A stretch of DNA of 64,000 nucleotides from an uncultured Bacilli bacterium (lineage in GTDB: Bacteria; Bacillota_I; Bacilli_A; RFN20; CAG-826). Location of the stretch: positions 248,001-312,000 of the forward strand of contig CALVUI010000001.1 in the NCBI GenBank assembly GCA_944363565.1. The letters are read 5' to 3'. The notes beneath the pieces were generated by a model that saw only the letters and a program-made list of their open reading frames with translations, had not been told where the DNA came from and did no database searches. A program made the translations under genes and the position numbers. Of the stretch, positions 52,110 through 61,349 are shown piece by piece (the stretch's first letter is position 1; each line of letters begins with the position of its first letter).

Positions 52110-53683
52110 TGCCTAGGGATCCGTTCCTCGAAAAACTATTAAGGTACTACGGGCTAACCCCCGAAGCCTACGAAAGCGAGATTGCCGCGCCGACCGCGCG
52201 GCTTTCTTTGCCTTCCTATCCCTTTTCGGAATCGGGAAAAAGGGCCCTCGAAAGGGTTAAAACGGCCATCGAAAACGGCGAGAAGATCCTTTGCTACGGC
52301 GACTATGACGTCGATGGGATCGCCGCGACGGCGATCGCGGTCGGGGCCTTAAAGGAACTGGGGGCCAAGGTCAAAGGCTATCTCCCGTCCCGTTATAGCG
52401 ATGGCTACGGCCTAAGCGTCAAAAGGCTCTCCGCCATCAAGGAGGCGGGTTATGGCCTCATCATCACTTTGGACAATGGGATCGCCGCCAATGAGGCGAT
52501 AAGCAAGGCCAAGGAGCTGGGGATCGATACCGTCGTCATCGACCACCATGAAAGAGGGGAGGTCCTCCCTCCGGCTTATGGCATCGTCCACGCATTGCTC
52601 GATGGCTTCGGGGCGTATCCGATCTCGGCCGGGGTCACCAGTTATTACTTCTTCAAGACGCTCCTGGGACATGATGATCCTTATTATCTAAGTCTCGCCG
52701 CCCTTTCGACTTTGAGCGACCAGATGCCCCTTCGTTCCTATAACCGTCATTTGCTGAGACTAGGCCTCGAGGCCATCAACGAACACGGATTCAAGGAATA
52801 TAGCTTTCTGGCGGGCCACGAGGTCCTCGGCTACGACGACCTCCAGTTCAAGGTCATCCCGACCCTCAACGCCCTCGGACGCCTCAAGGGGAACCGGGAA
52901 CTCCTTTTGGCTTTGCGTTACTTCGATAAGGAAGGCAAGGACAAGGAAAAGATCGCTTCCTATTTGCTCAAGAACAACGAGGAAAAGAAACGCCTCCTCC
53001 AGGGTTTTTCCTTCCCCGAGGGCTTGAAGGAAAAGAAGGCCATCGCTTTGCTTTCGAGCCTCCCGGAAGGCCTCGGGGGTCTTTTGGCCTCACGGTTACT
53101 TGGCGACTACGGGGTCCCGACCGCCGTCTTCTCGGTGGAGGAAAGGGACGAAAACGTCTACGTGGCCAGCCTTCGGGCCCCGGATGGCTATGACCTGATG
53201 GAGATCCTTGGGGATTGCCCGGTGGAACTGCTGACCCACGGGGGCCACAAGGGGGCGGCCGGGGTCTCGATCAGGAAGGTAGACTTCCCCGCTTTTCGGA
53301 ACTTCTATGAGGAAGCAGCCGGCAAATATCCCCGCAAAAGGGAGGAAAAGAAGGCGATTCCCATCAATTTCGCCGAGGTTTGCGTCAATAACGTTTCCAC
53401 CCTTTCGACATTCGCCCCCTTCGGCAAGGACTTCGAGGAACCGCTTTTCGAACTCCCGCCCTTGGAGCCGGACGGTTTGCTTTACGCCAAAGACGGGAAG
53501 TACCTTTCGATGGGATTACCAGGCGGAGGCCGCCTCTTCTCCTTCAAATTGGGAGAACGGGAACTTCAGGGAAATGACCAGGTCATCCTTTCCGGTAAGC
53601 TGAAGATCGACGAGTTCCGGGGCCAGAAAAGGGCCTGCCTCTACGCCGAGGAAGTAAGGAAGTCTCTCCCTACCTATCTTTAG
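52109..53683 (+). CDS. recJ: RecJ-like single-strand DNA exonuclease
   Basis: 524 residues. DHH motifs CYGDYDVDGIAATA, ITLDNGIAA, VIDHHERG; DHHA1 motif THGGHKGAAGVSI; then a C-terminal OB-like segment (LYAKDGKYLSMGLPG). The protein is short against Bacillus RecJ (about 780) because it lacks the extra C-terminal domain. Works in recombination and repair with RuvAB. Its first base overlaps the secDF stop. The 18-base string AATATCCCCGCAAAAGGG at 53325 recurs at 4319. Confidence 0.88.
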   Translation: MPRDPFLEKLLRYYGLTPEAYESEIAAPTARLSLPSYPFSESGKRALERVKTAIENGEKILCYGDYDVDGIAATAIAVGALKELGAKVKGYLPSRYSDGYGLSVKRLSAIKEAGYGLIITLDNGIAANEAISKAKELGIDTVVIDHHERGEVLPPAYGIVHALLDGFGAYPISAGVTSYYFFKTLLGHDDPYYLSLAALSTLSDQMPLRSYNRHLLRLGLEAINEHGFKEYSFLAGHEVLGYDDLQFKVIPTLNALGRLKGNRELLLALRYFDKEGKDKEKIASYLLKNNEEKKRLLQGFSFPEGLKEKKAIALLSSLPEGLGGLLASRLLGDYGVPTAVFSVEERDENVYVASLRAPDGYDLMEILGDCPVELLTHGGHKGAAGVSIRKVDFPAFRNFYEEAAGKYPRKREEKKAIPINFAEVCVNNVSTLSTFAPFGKDFEEPLFELPPLEPDGLLYAKDGKYLSMGLPGGGRLFSFKLGERELQGNDQVILSGKLKIDEFRGQKRACLYAEEVRKSLPTYL

Positions 53684-53689
53684 ATAGGT
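53672..53689. promoter_or_regulatory. Perfect palindrome over the rel promoter
   Basis: ACCTATCT-TT-AGATAGGT, eight base pairs each side. It covers the recJ stop codon and the place of the -35 element, four bases before the TATAAT of rel. Could be a repressor site or an RNA hairpin ending the recJ message; there is no T-run after it. Confidence 0.5.
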
Positions 53690-53693
53690 GGCT

Positions 53694-53699
53694 TATAAT
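53694..53699 (+). promoter_or_regulatory. -10 box, leaderless type, rel
   Basis: Consensus TATAAT ends 7 bases before ATG 53707 (CCTACCC between, no ribosome site). Confidence 0.65.
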
Positions 53700-53706
53700 C
53701 CTACCC

Positions 53707-55923
53707 ATGGAAAACGAGGAAACCCTGAAAGTCAACGGCGGTTACCCCGTCCACACCTTCGACGACGTGAAGTCGGTCTATTTCACCTACATCTCCGACC
53801 CCTCGGCCCAGAAGAACATCGAGGACGCCTATCTCTTCGCCAAGGAAAAGCACGAAGGACAGTTTAGAAGGTCGGGGGAACCCTACATCCAGCATCCGAT
53901 CGAGGTGGCCTATATCCTGGCTACCCTCCAATCGGGTCCCGAGACCATCGCCTCCGGCCTCCTCCACGACGTCGTGGAAGACACCCAGACCCCGATCGAG
54001 GAGATCAGGGACCGCTTCGGGGAAGACGTGGCCAAGATCGTCGAAGCCCTTACCAAGATCCAACGTCTCAAGCTCAGCCACCGCAAGGCCGTCGACTTCG
54101 AGGCCGAGGACCATCGGAAGATCTTTTTGGGCATGGCCCAGGATGTCCGTGTCATCATCGTCAAGCTGGCCGACCGCCTCCATAACCTCAGGACCCTCGA
54201 GGCTTTGACGCCCGAAAGGCAGAAGGCCATCGCCCGCGAGACCCTCGACGTCTTCACCCCCATCGCCCATCGCTTGGGGATCTATACCATCCAAAGCGAG
54301 ATGGAGGACCTCTCCCTCAAATACCTCGAACCCGAAAAGTACAAGGAGATCCTCGCCCTCTTGAACAAGAAGACCGCCGATAGGCAGGGGAGTTTGGAGG
54401 CGCTCAAGAAGAGGATCGCCGACATTTTGTTCGAACACGGCTTGCCCTTCAGGATGGAATCGCGGGTCAAATCGATCTATTCGATCTATCGGAAGATGTA
54501 CCTCAAGGGCCATCTCTTCGAGGATATCTATGACGTTTTGGCGGTCAGGATCATCACCAAGACCGAGCTCAATTGCTACGAGATCCTCGGGATCATCCAC
54601 GCCACCTACAAGCCGATCCCGGGCCGCTTCAAGGACTACATCGCGATGCCGAAGCCCAACATGTACCAAAGCCTCCATACCTGCATCGTTTCGGGGGACG
54701 GGAACGTCTACGAGGTCCAGATCAGGACCGAGGAGATGGACCGGATCGCCGAAACCGGGGTCGCCGCCCATTGGCGGTACAAGGAAGGCGAACACTATAA
54801 CGCCAAGGAAGAGCAACGCGACATCGAAAACAAGCTCCATTGGTTCCGCGACTTCGTCTCGGTCTCGGCCCAGGGGAAGCGGGGCGACGCCAAGCGTTTC
54901 ATGGACGCTTTAAGCAACGACGTCTTCAACGCCAACGTCTATGTCTTCACGCCCTTAGGGAAGGTCATCAACCTCCCGACCGGCGCCACCGCCCTCGATT
55001 TTGCCTACAAGATCCACACCAAGGTCGGGGACCAGGCGGTCGGGGCCCTCATCAACGGGACCCATGCCCCCCTCAACACGGTCCTCAAGACCGGGGACAT
55101 CTGCGAGATCCGGACTTCCAGCATGTCGGGCGGGCCCAAGGAAGGGTGGCTCGAGATCGCCAAGACCGCCTCGGCCAAGACCCATATTAGAAGATGTCTG
55201 GAAAGAAAACGCCGGGAAGGGGAGAAGGACGAGAGGCTAGGCAAGGGTAAGAACGCCCTCCTCGAGGCCTTCAAGGCCGCCGGTTACGACGAAGCCGAAA
55301 CCCTCAAGCTCGTCGACGATCCCAAGGTCTTTAGCGAGTTCGGGGTCAAAAACCTCGACGGATTATATGAGGCGGTCGCCGTCAAGAACCCCTCGGCCAG
55401 TACCCTGATGTCCTTCCTCCACGTCAAGCGGAGGAACACGCCCTACAAGATCATGGGCCACAATCCCGAGAAGGACGACAAGAACCCGGTCAAGGTCGAA
55501 GGGGCTACCAACGTCGCCATCAACCTCTCGCGTTGCTGCACCCCGCTGCCCGGCGACCATATCGTCGGCTACGTGACCAGAGGCAAGGGGATCGCCGTCC
55601 ACCGCGTCAATTGCCCCAACGTCAAGGAGGCCGGCAACCGTTTGGTCCCGGTTTCCTGGAAGGAAGACCTCGGGGTCAGCGTCTATCCGGCCGACATCGA
55701 GATCTACGCCAACGACCGTCCCAACCTCTTGGCCGACATCCTCGGTGCGCTTAGTTCGAAGTCGATTGCCGTCAGGGACTTAAAGGCCCACGTTATCCAG
55801 GAAACGATGAACGACGTCATTACGCTTACGGTCTACGTGGCCTCGGCCAAGAGCCTCGAAGACGCCTTTGCGATGCTGCTCGGCCTCAAGGGCGTCTACA
55901 GTTGCCAGAGAATCATGCATTAG
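53707..55923 (+). CDS. rel: Bifunctional (p)ppGpp synthetase/hydrolase Rel
   Basis: 738 residues. HD hydrolase domain (LLHDVVEDTQ near 87), synthetase domain (about 220-380: MESRVKSIYSIYRKMYLKG, AMPKPNMYQSLH), TGS (VFTPLGKVINLPTGATALDF), helical and zinc-finger region (SRCCTPLPGDHIVGYV with paired Cys), ACT at the end. Both active sites look complete, so it makes and destroys the alarmone in response to uncharged tRNA. Adjacent hisS and aspS fit this. Confidence 0.96.
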   Translation: MENEETLKVNGGYPVHTFDDVKSVYFTYISDPSAQKNIEDAYLFAKEKHEGQFRRSGEPYIQHPIEVAYILATLQSGPETIASGLLHDVVEDTQTPIEEIRDRFGEDVAKIVEALTKIQRLKLSHRKAVDFEAEDHRKIFLGMAQDVRVIIVKLADRLHNLRTLEALTPERQKAIARETLDVFTPIAHRLGIYTIQSEMEDLSLKYLEPEKYKEILALLNKKTADRQGSLEALKKRIADILFEHGLPFRMESRVKSIYSIYRKMYLKGHLFEDIYDVLAVRIITKTELNCYEILGIIHATYKPIPGRFKDYIAMPKPNMYQSLHTCIVSGDGNVYEVQIRTEEMDRIAETGVAAHWRYKEGEHYNAKEEQRDIENKLHWFRDFVSVSAQGKRGDAKRFMDALSNDVFNANVYVFTPLGKVINLPTGATALDFAYKIHTKVGDQAVGALINGTHAPLNTVLKTGDICEIRTSSMSGGPKEGWLEIAKTASAKTHIRRCLERKRREGEKDERLGKGKNALLEAFKAAGYDEAETLKLVDDPKVFSEFGVKNLDGLYEAVAVKNPSASTLMSFLHVKRRNTPYKIMGHNPEKDDKNPVKVEGATNVAINLSRCCTPLPGDHIVGYVTRGKGIAVHRVNCPNVKEAGNRLVPVSWKEDLGVSVYPADIEIYANDRPNLLADILGALSSKSIAVRDLKAHVIQETMNDVITLTVYVASAKSLEDAFAMLLGLKGVYSCQRIMH

Positions 55924-55934
55924 GAGGAAGAAAG

Positions 55935-57215
55935 ATGATCAGCCCCGTCAAGGGAACCCATGATATATACGGCCTCGAAGAAGAGGCCATGAAGGAAGTG
56001 GAGGAGGCCTTTGAAGGCATCGCCTCCTTGTTTGGTTACCGCCGCATCATCGTCCCGACTTTGGAGTCGACCGAACTCTTCGACCGCGGGACCGGGGAAT
56101 CAAGCGACGTCGTCAGGAAAGAGATGTATACCTTCGAGGACAAGGGCGGGCGGAGCCTCACCCTGCGTCCCGAACTGACGGCCGGGGTGGCCCGGGCCGT
56201 TTTGACCAACAAGCTCTACACCGGCGACCTGCCCCTCAAGTACTACTATGACGGCAGCGCCTTCCGTTACGAACGCCCCCAGGCCGGGCGGTATCGGGAA
56301 TTCCATACCTTCGGCCTCGAATGCATCGGGGAGGATACGGCCTATCTCGATGCCGAAACGGTGATCCTGGCCACCATGGCCCTCGGTTACCTCGGCTTCA
56401 AGGACCTCCGGGTCAAGGTCAATAGCCTCGGGGACAAGGAAAGCCGCCTGGCCTACCGCGAAGCCCTCAAGAACTACTTCGCGCCCCACCTGGAGAACAT
56501 GTGCGAGGACTGCAAGGAACGCTTCAAGCTCAATCCCCTCAGGATCCTCGACTGCAAGGTCGAGGCCGACCAGGAACTCGCCAAAGGGGCCCCGCGCCTC
56601 TCGCAGTTCCTATCCAAAGATGCCGAAAGGCGTTTCTACGACGTCCTTTCCATCCTCAATGCCTACGAGATCGACTACGAAATCGACGAAGGGTTGGTAA
56701 GGGGCCTCGACTACTATTCGGGTTTCGTCTACGAAATCCACGCCTCTTCGCCCAAGGGCGCGGCCCTCGGGGCCTTGCTCGGGGGCGGCCATTACGATAG
56801 CCTCCTCGAAACGATCGGCGGTCCCTCCTTGCCCGGGGTCGGCTTCGGGGCGGGTCTCGAGAGGATCGCCAAGGCCTACCTCGATAGCGGCCTCCTCCAT
56901 TCCAATGCCGGACTCGACTGCTACGTCGTCCCCCTCGGAGAAGAGAGCTACGAAGACGCCTTCGGTCTGGTCAGCCAGATCAGGAGCCTCGGCTACAAGG
57001 CCGACCTTCCCCCGCGGGCCGTCAAATTGACCGCCGCCTTCAAGCGGGCCGAACGGGCGGGAGCCCGTTTCGTCCTGATCCTCGGGGAAAACGAACGGGA
57101 AGCCGGCAAGGTCCAGATCAAGGACCAAAGGACCAAGAGCCAGGAAGAGGTCCTGATCGAGGATCTGGCCGAGTATCTCGACGAAAGGATGATGGAAGAT
57201 GAAGATCACGCGTAA
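55935..57215 (+). CDS. hisS: Histidyl-tRNA synthetase
   Basis: 426 residues, class II. Start MISPVKGTHDIYG; motif 2 RYERPQAGRYREFHTFG; LTLRPELTAGVAR; His-specific RGLDYYSGFVYEI; anticodon domain at the end. ATG 55935 has ribosome site TAGGAGGA. Overlaps aspS by 17 bases. Confidence 0.97.
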   Translation: MISPVKGTHDIYGLEEEAMKEVEEAFEGIASLFGYRRIIVPTLESTELFDRGTGESSDVVRKEMYTFEDKGGRSLTLRPELTAGVARAVLTNKLYTGDLPLKYYYDGSAFRYERPQAGRYREFHTFGLECIGEDTAYLDAETVILATMALGYLGFKDLRVKVNSLGDKESRLAYREALKNYFAPHLENMCEDCKERFKLNPLRILDCKVEADQELAKGAPRLSQFLSKDAERRFYDVLSILNAYEIDYEIDEGLVRGLDYYSGFVYEIHASSPKGAALGALLGGGHYDSLLETIGGPSLPGVGFGAGLERIAKAYLDSGLLHSNAGLDCYVVPLGEESYEDAFGLVSQIRSLGYKADLPPRAVKLTAAFKRAERAGARFVLILGENEREAGKVQIKDQRTKSQEEVLIEDLAEYLDERMMEDEDHA

Positions 57216-58926
57216 TGCCTATTGCGGGAATTTGAGACTCGAAGACGTCGATAAGGAAGTCGCCCTCTGCGGCTTTGCCAGGACCATCAGGAAACTCGGA
57301 TCGATTGCCTTCATCGACTTGGTCGACGCCACTGGCACCGTCCAGATCATCGAGGAAGATCCCTCGCTTTTCCCGGACGTCCGCAACGAATACGTCCTCA
57401 TGGTGGAAGGGAAGGTTAGGAAGAAGAAAGATCCCAACCCGAAGCTCTTGACCGGGGCCATCGAAGTGGTGGCCAGCAAGATCACGGTCCTCAGCAAAGC
57501 CGAGAACCCGCCCTTCATCATCGCCGATAAGAGCGACGCCCTCGAAGAGACGAGGTTGGCTTACCGCTACCTCGACCTAAGAAGGCCGGTCCTCCAGAAG
57601 AACCTAAGGACCCGGGCCAAGATTTTGACCGCCACCCGGAAGTACCTCGAAGAGCACGGCTTCCTCGAGGTCGAAACCCCCTACATGGGGCTTTCTTCCC
57701 CGGAAGGGGCCACCGAATACCTGGTCCCGAGCCGCGTCCACCCGGGCGCCTTCTACGCCCTCGACCAAAGCCCCCAGCAGTACAAGCAGTTGCTGATGAT
57801 CGCCGGGCTCGAGCGCTATTACCAGATTGCCCGTTGCTTCAGGGACGAGGACCTCAGGGCCGACCGCCAACCGGAATTCACCCAGATCGACATGGAGATG
57901 AGCTACCTCGACCAGGAGGAGATCCTGACTCTTATGGAAGGTCTACTGGCCGCCATCTTCAAGGAAGCCGGGGGCATCGAGATCAAGACGCCGCTTAGGC
58001 GGATGCCCTATGCCGAGGCCGTGGGCCGCTATGGAAGCGACAAACCCGATACCCGCTATGGCATGCTCCTAGAAGGCTATGACGAGTTGCTCGGCAAGGG
58101 CTTCATGAACAAGGAAGAGGGCAAAGCCGTCCGCGGTTTCGTTTTGGAAGGCGGGGCCGCTATGTTGAGCCGCAAGAAGCAGGACGAACTCAACCTCGAA
58201 GCCCAAAAGTTCGGCTTCCGTTCCTATGTCTATCTGCGCCTTGAAAACGGGACCTTGCTCGGAAGCTTCGTGAAGTTCCTGAGCGAAGAAGAACAAGCCG
58301 CCCTCATCAAGAAGGCCGGCCTCAAGGAAGGGGATGCCCTCATCCTGGCCTACGGGGACTACGAGCCGGTTTGCTTCGGGCTCGGGGCCCTCAGGACCAA
58401 GCTGGCCAGCGAACTCGGCCTCGTCAAACCCGACACCTACGACCTCCTTTGGGTCGTCGATTTCCCGATGTTCGAGAAAAGGGAAGGGGAGGATGGCTAC
58501 AAGGCCCTCCACCATCCCTTCACCCGGCCTCGGGACGAGGACCTGCCTCTACTCGACACCGATCCGACCAAGGTGTTGAGCTACGCCTACGACATCATCA
58601 TCAACGGCTATGAAGCCGGCGGCGGCACCCTCCGTATCTACGACCACGACATCCAGGAAAAGATCTTCGAGGTCATGGGCCTCAGCGCCGAGGAAGCCGA
58701 GAAGAAGTTCGGGTGGTTCCTCGGGGCCTTCCGCTACGGCGTCCCGCCCCACGGCGGCATCGCCCTCGGCCTCGAACGCCTTTCGATGATCCTTTGCGGG
58801 ACTTCTAACATCCGTGACGTCTTGGCTTTCCCGAAGAACCTCCAGGCCACCGATCCGATGACCAAAGCCCCCCAGAAGGTCGACCAATCACAACTCGACT
58901 TGCTGGGACTTTCCATCAAGGAGTAG
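57199..58926 (+). CDS. aspS: Aspartyl-tRNA synthetase
   Basis: 575 residues, bacterial type: anticodon OB-fold (1-105, LCGFARTIRKLGSIAFIDL), catalytic motif 2 CFRDEDLRADRQPEFTQID, GAD insertion (about 290-400) and motif 3 GIALGLERLSMILCG. Usual length for bacteria. Translationally coupled to hisS. Confidence 0.97.
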   Translation: MKITRNAYCGNLRLEDVDKEVALCGFARTIRKLGSIAFIDLVDATGTVQIIEEDPSLFPDVRNEYVLMVEGKVRKKKDPNPKLLTGAIEVVASKITVLSKAENPPFIIADKSDALEETRLAYRYLDLRRPVLQKNLRTRAKILTATRKYLEEHGFLEVETPYMGLSSPEGATEYLVPSRVHPGAFYALDQSPQQYKQLLMIAGLERYYQIARCFRDEDLRADRQPEFTQIDMEMSYLDQEEILTLMEGLLAAIFKEAGGIEIKTPLRRMPYAEAVGRYGSDKPDTRYGMLLEGYDELLGKGFMNKEEGKAVRGFVLEGGAAMLSRKKQDELNLEAQKFGFRSYVYLRLENGTLLGSFVKFLSEEEQAALIKKAGLKEGDALILAYGDYEPVCFGLGALRTKLASELGLVKPDTYDLLWVVDFPMFEKREGEDGYKALHHPFTRPRDEDLPLLDTDPTKVLSYAYDIIINGYEAGGGTLRIYDHDIQEKIFEVMGLSAEEAEKKFGWFLGAFRYGVPPHGGIALGLERLSMILCGTSNIRDVLAFPKNLQATDPMTKAPQKVDQSQLDLLGLSIKE

Positions 58927-58994
58927 TGGAACCAATACAGAGTATTGAGATAACTGAATATCTACCAATAAATTACTAGAAAGGACGAAAGCAG

Positions 58995-60971
58995 ATGAGG
59001 AAAGAAACCTTCAATGCCGACACCAAGGCCATCAACGACCTCAGAGTGTTGACCCTCGACATGATCGAAAAGGCCAACTCCGGCCACCCCGGGATGGCCA
59101 TGGACGTGGCCCCGGCCCTCTATACCCTCTACGCCCATCACCTCAACGCCTTCCCGCAGGACCCCAAGAGCCCCTTCCGGGATCGCTTCGTCCTCTCTAG
59201 CGGCCATTGCTCGGCCCTTCTTTACGCCCTCCTCCATATGGCGGGCTACGAAATCGCCATCGATGACCTCAAGTCGTTCCGGCAACTAGGTTCCAAGACC
59301 CCGGGTCACCCTGAATACGGTTTGACCCCGGGGATCGACGCCACCGCCGGGCCTTTGGGCCAAGGGATCGCCCAGGCCGTCGGGATGGCGATGGCTGAAA
59401 AACACCTGGCCGCCCTTTATCCCCAGGCCAAGCACCTCTCCCACAAGACCTACGTCCTCTGCGGGGACGGCTGCCTCGAGGAAGGAATCAGCCAGGAAGC
59501 CATCTCCTATGCTGGAAATTTGGAACTCAACAACCTGATCCTCATCTATGACCGGAATGGTTCGACCTTGGATGACGAGACCTCCGTTTCGATGAAGGAC
59601 GATGCCGCCCTCCGCTTCTATAGCGCCGGCTGGAACGTCCTCCACGTCAAGGACGGCAATGACATTAGGACCATCGACCGGGCTTTGACCAAAGCCAAGA
59701 AGAGCCGCAGCGTCCCGACCGCCATCATCATCGATTCCACCATCGGGTACGGGACCCCGCTCCAGGGTTCCCACAAGTCCCATGGTTCGCCCCTCAACGC
59801 CGAGGACTACGAAAAGACGAGGAAGGGCTTCGGGGCCGATTACGAACCCTTTGCCGTTCCCGAAGTTTCGACCAACCACCTCCGTGCCCTCATCAAGGAA
59901 AGGACCGCGGCCCTCTATGAAGAAAAGAAGGCGGCCTACGAAGAGTTTCTGAAAACCGAGGAAGGGAAGACCTACCTCAAGGGCGTGGAAAGGGTCGACT
60001 ATCTTTCCTATCTCCCGGATGCTCCGGAGCAAAGCCGCGCCGAAGCCTCCCGCAAGGTCTCGGGCCAGATCGTCGCCGCTTTGGGCCAAAAGATGCCCTC
60101 CTTCTTCGGGGGCTCGGCTGACGTCGCGGCTTCGGTCATGACCGCCATCCCGGGCGATCCGCTATTCTCGGTCGTCCATCCCGAAGGCAAGGACATCCGC
60201 TTCGGGATCCGCGAATTCGGGATGGCTTCCTTCATCAACGGGATCTTGCTCCATGAAGGCCTGACCGCCTATGGGGGCTGCTTCTTGGTCTTCAGCGACT
60301 ACCTGAAGCCGGCCATCAGGATGGCGGCCCTGGAAAAACTCCCGGCCATCTATCTCTTCAGCCACGATTCGTTGGCGGTCGGGGAAGACGGTCCGACCCA
60401 TCAGCCGATCGAGCAGCTGGCGATGCTCCGTAGCATCCCCGGTCTCGTCGTCCTTAGGCCGGGCGACGAGAGGGAAACCCACTTCGCCTGGGCCGAGGCC
60501 TTGAAGAGGAAGGACGGGCCGACCGCCATCGTATTGAGCCGTCAGAAGCTTCTACCGATCGAAAATTCCTCACCTGAGGGTTTTGCCCGCGGGGCCTATG
60601 TCGTCTACCAGCCCAAGGCCAAGATCGTCCCCGAAGGGGAAGTGATCGCCAGCGGGTCCGAGGTCGGCCTGGCCATCGAAGCGGCCAAGCTCCTCGAAGA
60701 AAAGGGAATCTACGTGAACGTCGTCTCGATGCCGAGCTTCGAGCTCTTCGAGAAACAGGACGAGAATTATAAAAAGAGCGTCCTCTCCCTTCCCTATGGG
60801 AAGCGGGTCTCTTTGGAAATGGCCACCACCTACGGCTGGGGGAAATACGCCGCCCATAACATCGGGGCCGATGCCTACGGGGCCTCGGGCAAGGAAAAAG
60901 ACGTCCTGAAGGCCTATGGCTTCACCAGTAAAGAAGTGGCGGAGAAGATCCAAAAGGCCCTAAGGGGTTAA
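58995..60971 (+). CDS. tkt: Transketolase
   Basis: 658 residues, thiamine diphosphate enzyme of the pentose phosphate pathway. TPP motif CGDGCLEEGISQEA and downstream NNLILIYDRNG; SGHCSALLYALLHMAGYE; pyrimidine-domain VGEDGPTHQPIEQLAMLR. Ribosome site AGAAAGGACG. The 69-base gap before it is AT-rich with a small hairpin CAATAC-AGA-GTATTG. Confidence 0.96.
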   Translation: MRKETFNADTKAINDLRVLTLDMIEKANSGHPGMAMDVAPALYTLYAHHLNAFPQDPKSPFRDRFVLSSGHCSALLYALLHMAGYEIAIDDLKSFRQLGSKTPGHPEYGLTPGIDATAGPLGQGIAQAVGMAMAEKHLAALYPQAKHLSHKTYVLCGDGCLEEGISQEAISYAGNLELNNLILIYDRNGSTLDDETSVSMKDDAALRFYSAGWNVLHVKDGNDIRTIDRALTKAKKSRSVPTAIIIDSTIGYGTPLQGSHKSHGSPLNAEDYEKTRKGFGADYEPFAVPEVSTNHLRALIKERTAALYEEKKAAYEEFLKTEEGKTYLKGVERVDYLSYLPDAPEQSRAEASRKVSGQIVAALGQKMPSFFGGSADVAASVMTAIPGDPLFSVVHPEGKDIRFGIREFGMASFINGILLHEGLTAYGGCFLVFSDYLKPAIRMAALEKLPAIYLFSHDSLAVGEDGPTHQPIEQLAMLRSIPGLVVLRPGDERETHFAWAEALKRKDGPTAIVLSRQKLLPIENSSPEGFARGAYVVYQPKAKIVPEGEVIASGSEVGLAIEAAKLLEEKGIYVNVVSMPSFELFEKQDENYKKSVLSLPYGKRVSLEMATTYGWGKYAAHNIGADAYGASGKEKDVLKAYGFTSKEVAEKIQKALRG

Positions 60972-60990
60972 AAATCCGCAGAGGATAGGA

Positions 60991-60996
60991 TAAAAT
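60991..60996 (+). promoter_or_regulatory. -10 box, leaderless type
   Basis: TAAAAT ends 8 bases before ATG 61005; TTAAAA at 60967-60972 could be a weak -35. No ribosome site. Confidence 0.5.
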
Positions 60997-61004
60997 CCTA
61001 AGGT

Positions 61005-61349
61005 ATGGCAAGCTACGTCGTCCTCAACAATTACTCGAAGTCGGGTCAGGTCCGCCTTTCCCGCCAGCTTTTCGAAACGATCGCCGAACGGGCCATCAAC
61101 GAGGTCAGGTCGGCCAGGGCCGCCCGGAAAACCCGGGGCAAGGGTGGTTTGTTCACCCCCCAGGGGCCGGCCAAGGTCACCTTCCGCAAGGACGGGAAGG
61201 TTGACATCGTCCTCAAAGTGGAACTCCAGCGCGATGCCCCGGTCGAGGAAGTGTGCCTCGACATCCAAGAGCACGTCGCCAGTGCCATCCAGATGATGTG
61301 CGAAACCCTGCCTTTTTCCATCAAGGTCGTGGTCGCTTCCTTGGCATGA
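61005..61349 (+). CDS. Asp23/Gls24 family protein (YqhY-like)
   Basis: 114 residues. Pattern of Asp23/Gls24 (DUF322): a central region ending VDIVLKVELQRDAPVEEVCL and a long helix DIQEHVASAIQMMCETLPF followed by IKVVVASLA. In many Bacillota the YqhY member sits just before nusB, as here one gene later; it is linked with acetyl-CoA carboxylase control and envelope stress. A basic stretch (RSARAARKTRGKGG) is inserted in the middle. Confidence 0.75.
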   Translation: MASYVVLNNYSKSGQVRLSRQLFETIAERAINEVRSARAARKTRGKGGLFTPQGPAKVTFRKDGKVDIVLKVELQRDAPVEEVCLDIQEHVASAIQMMCETLPFSIKVVVASLA

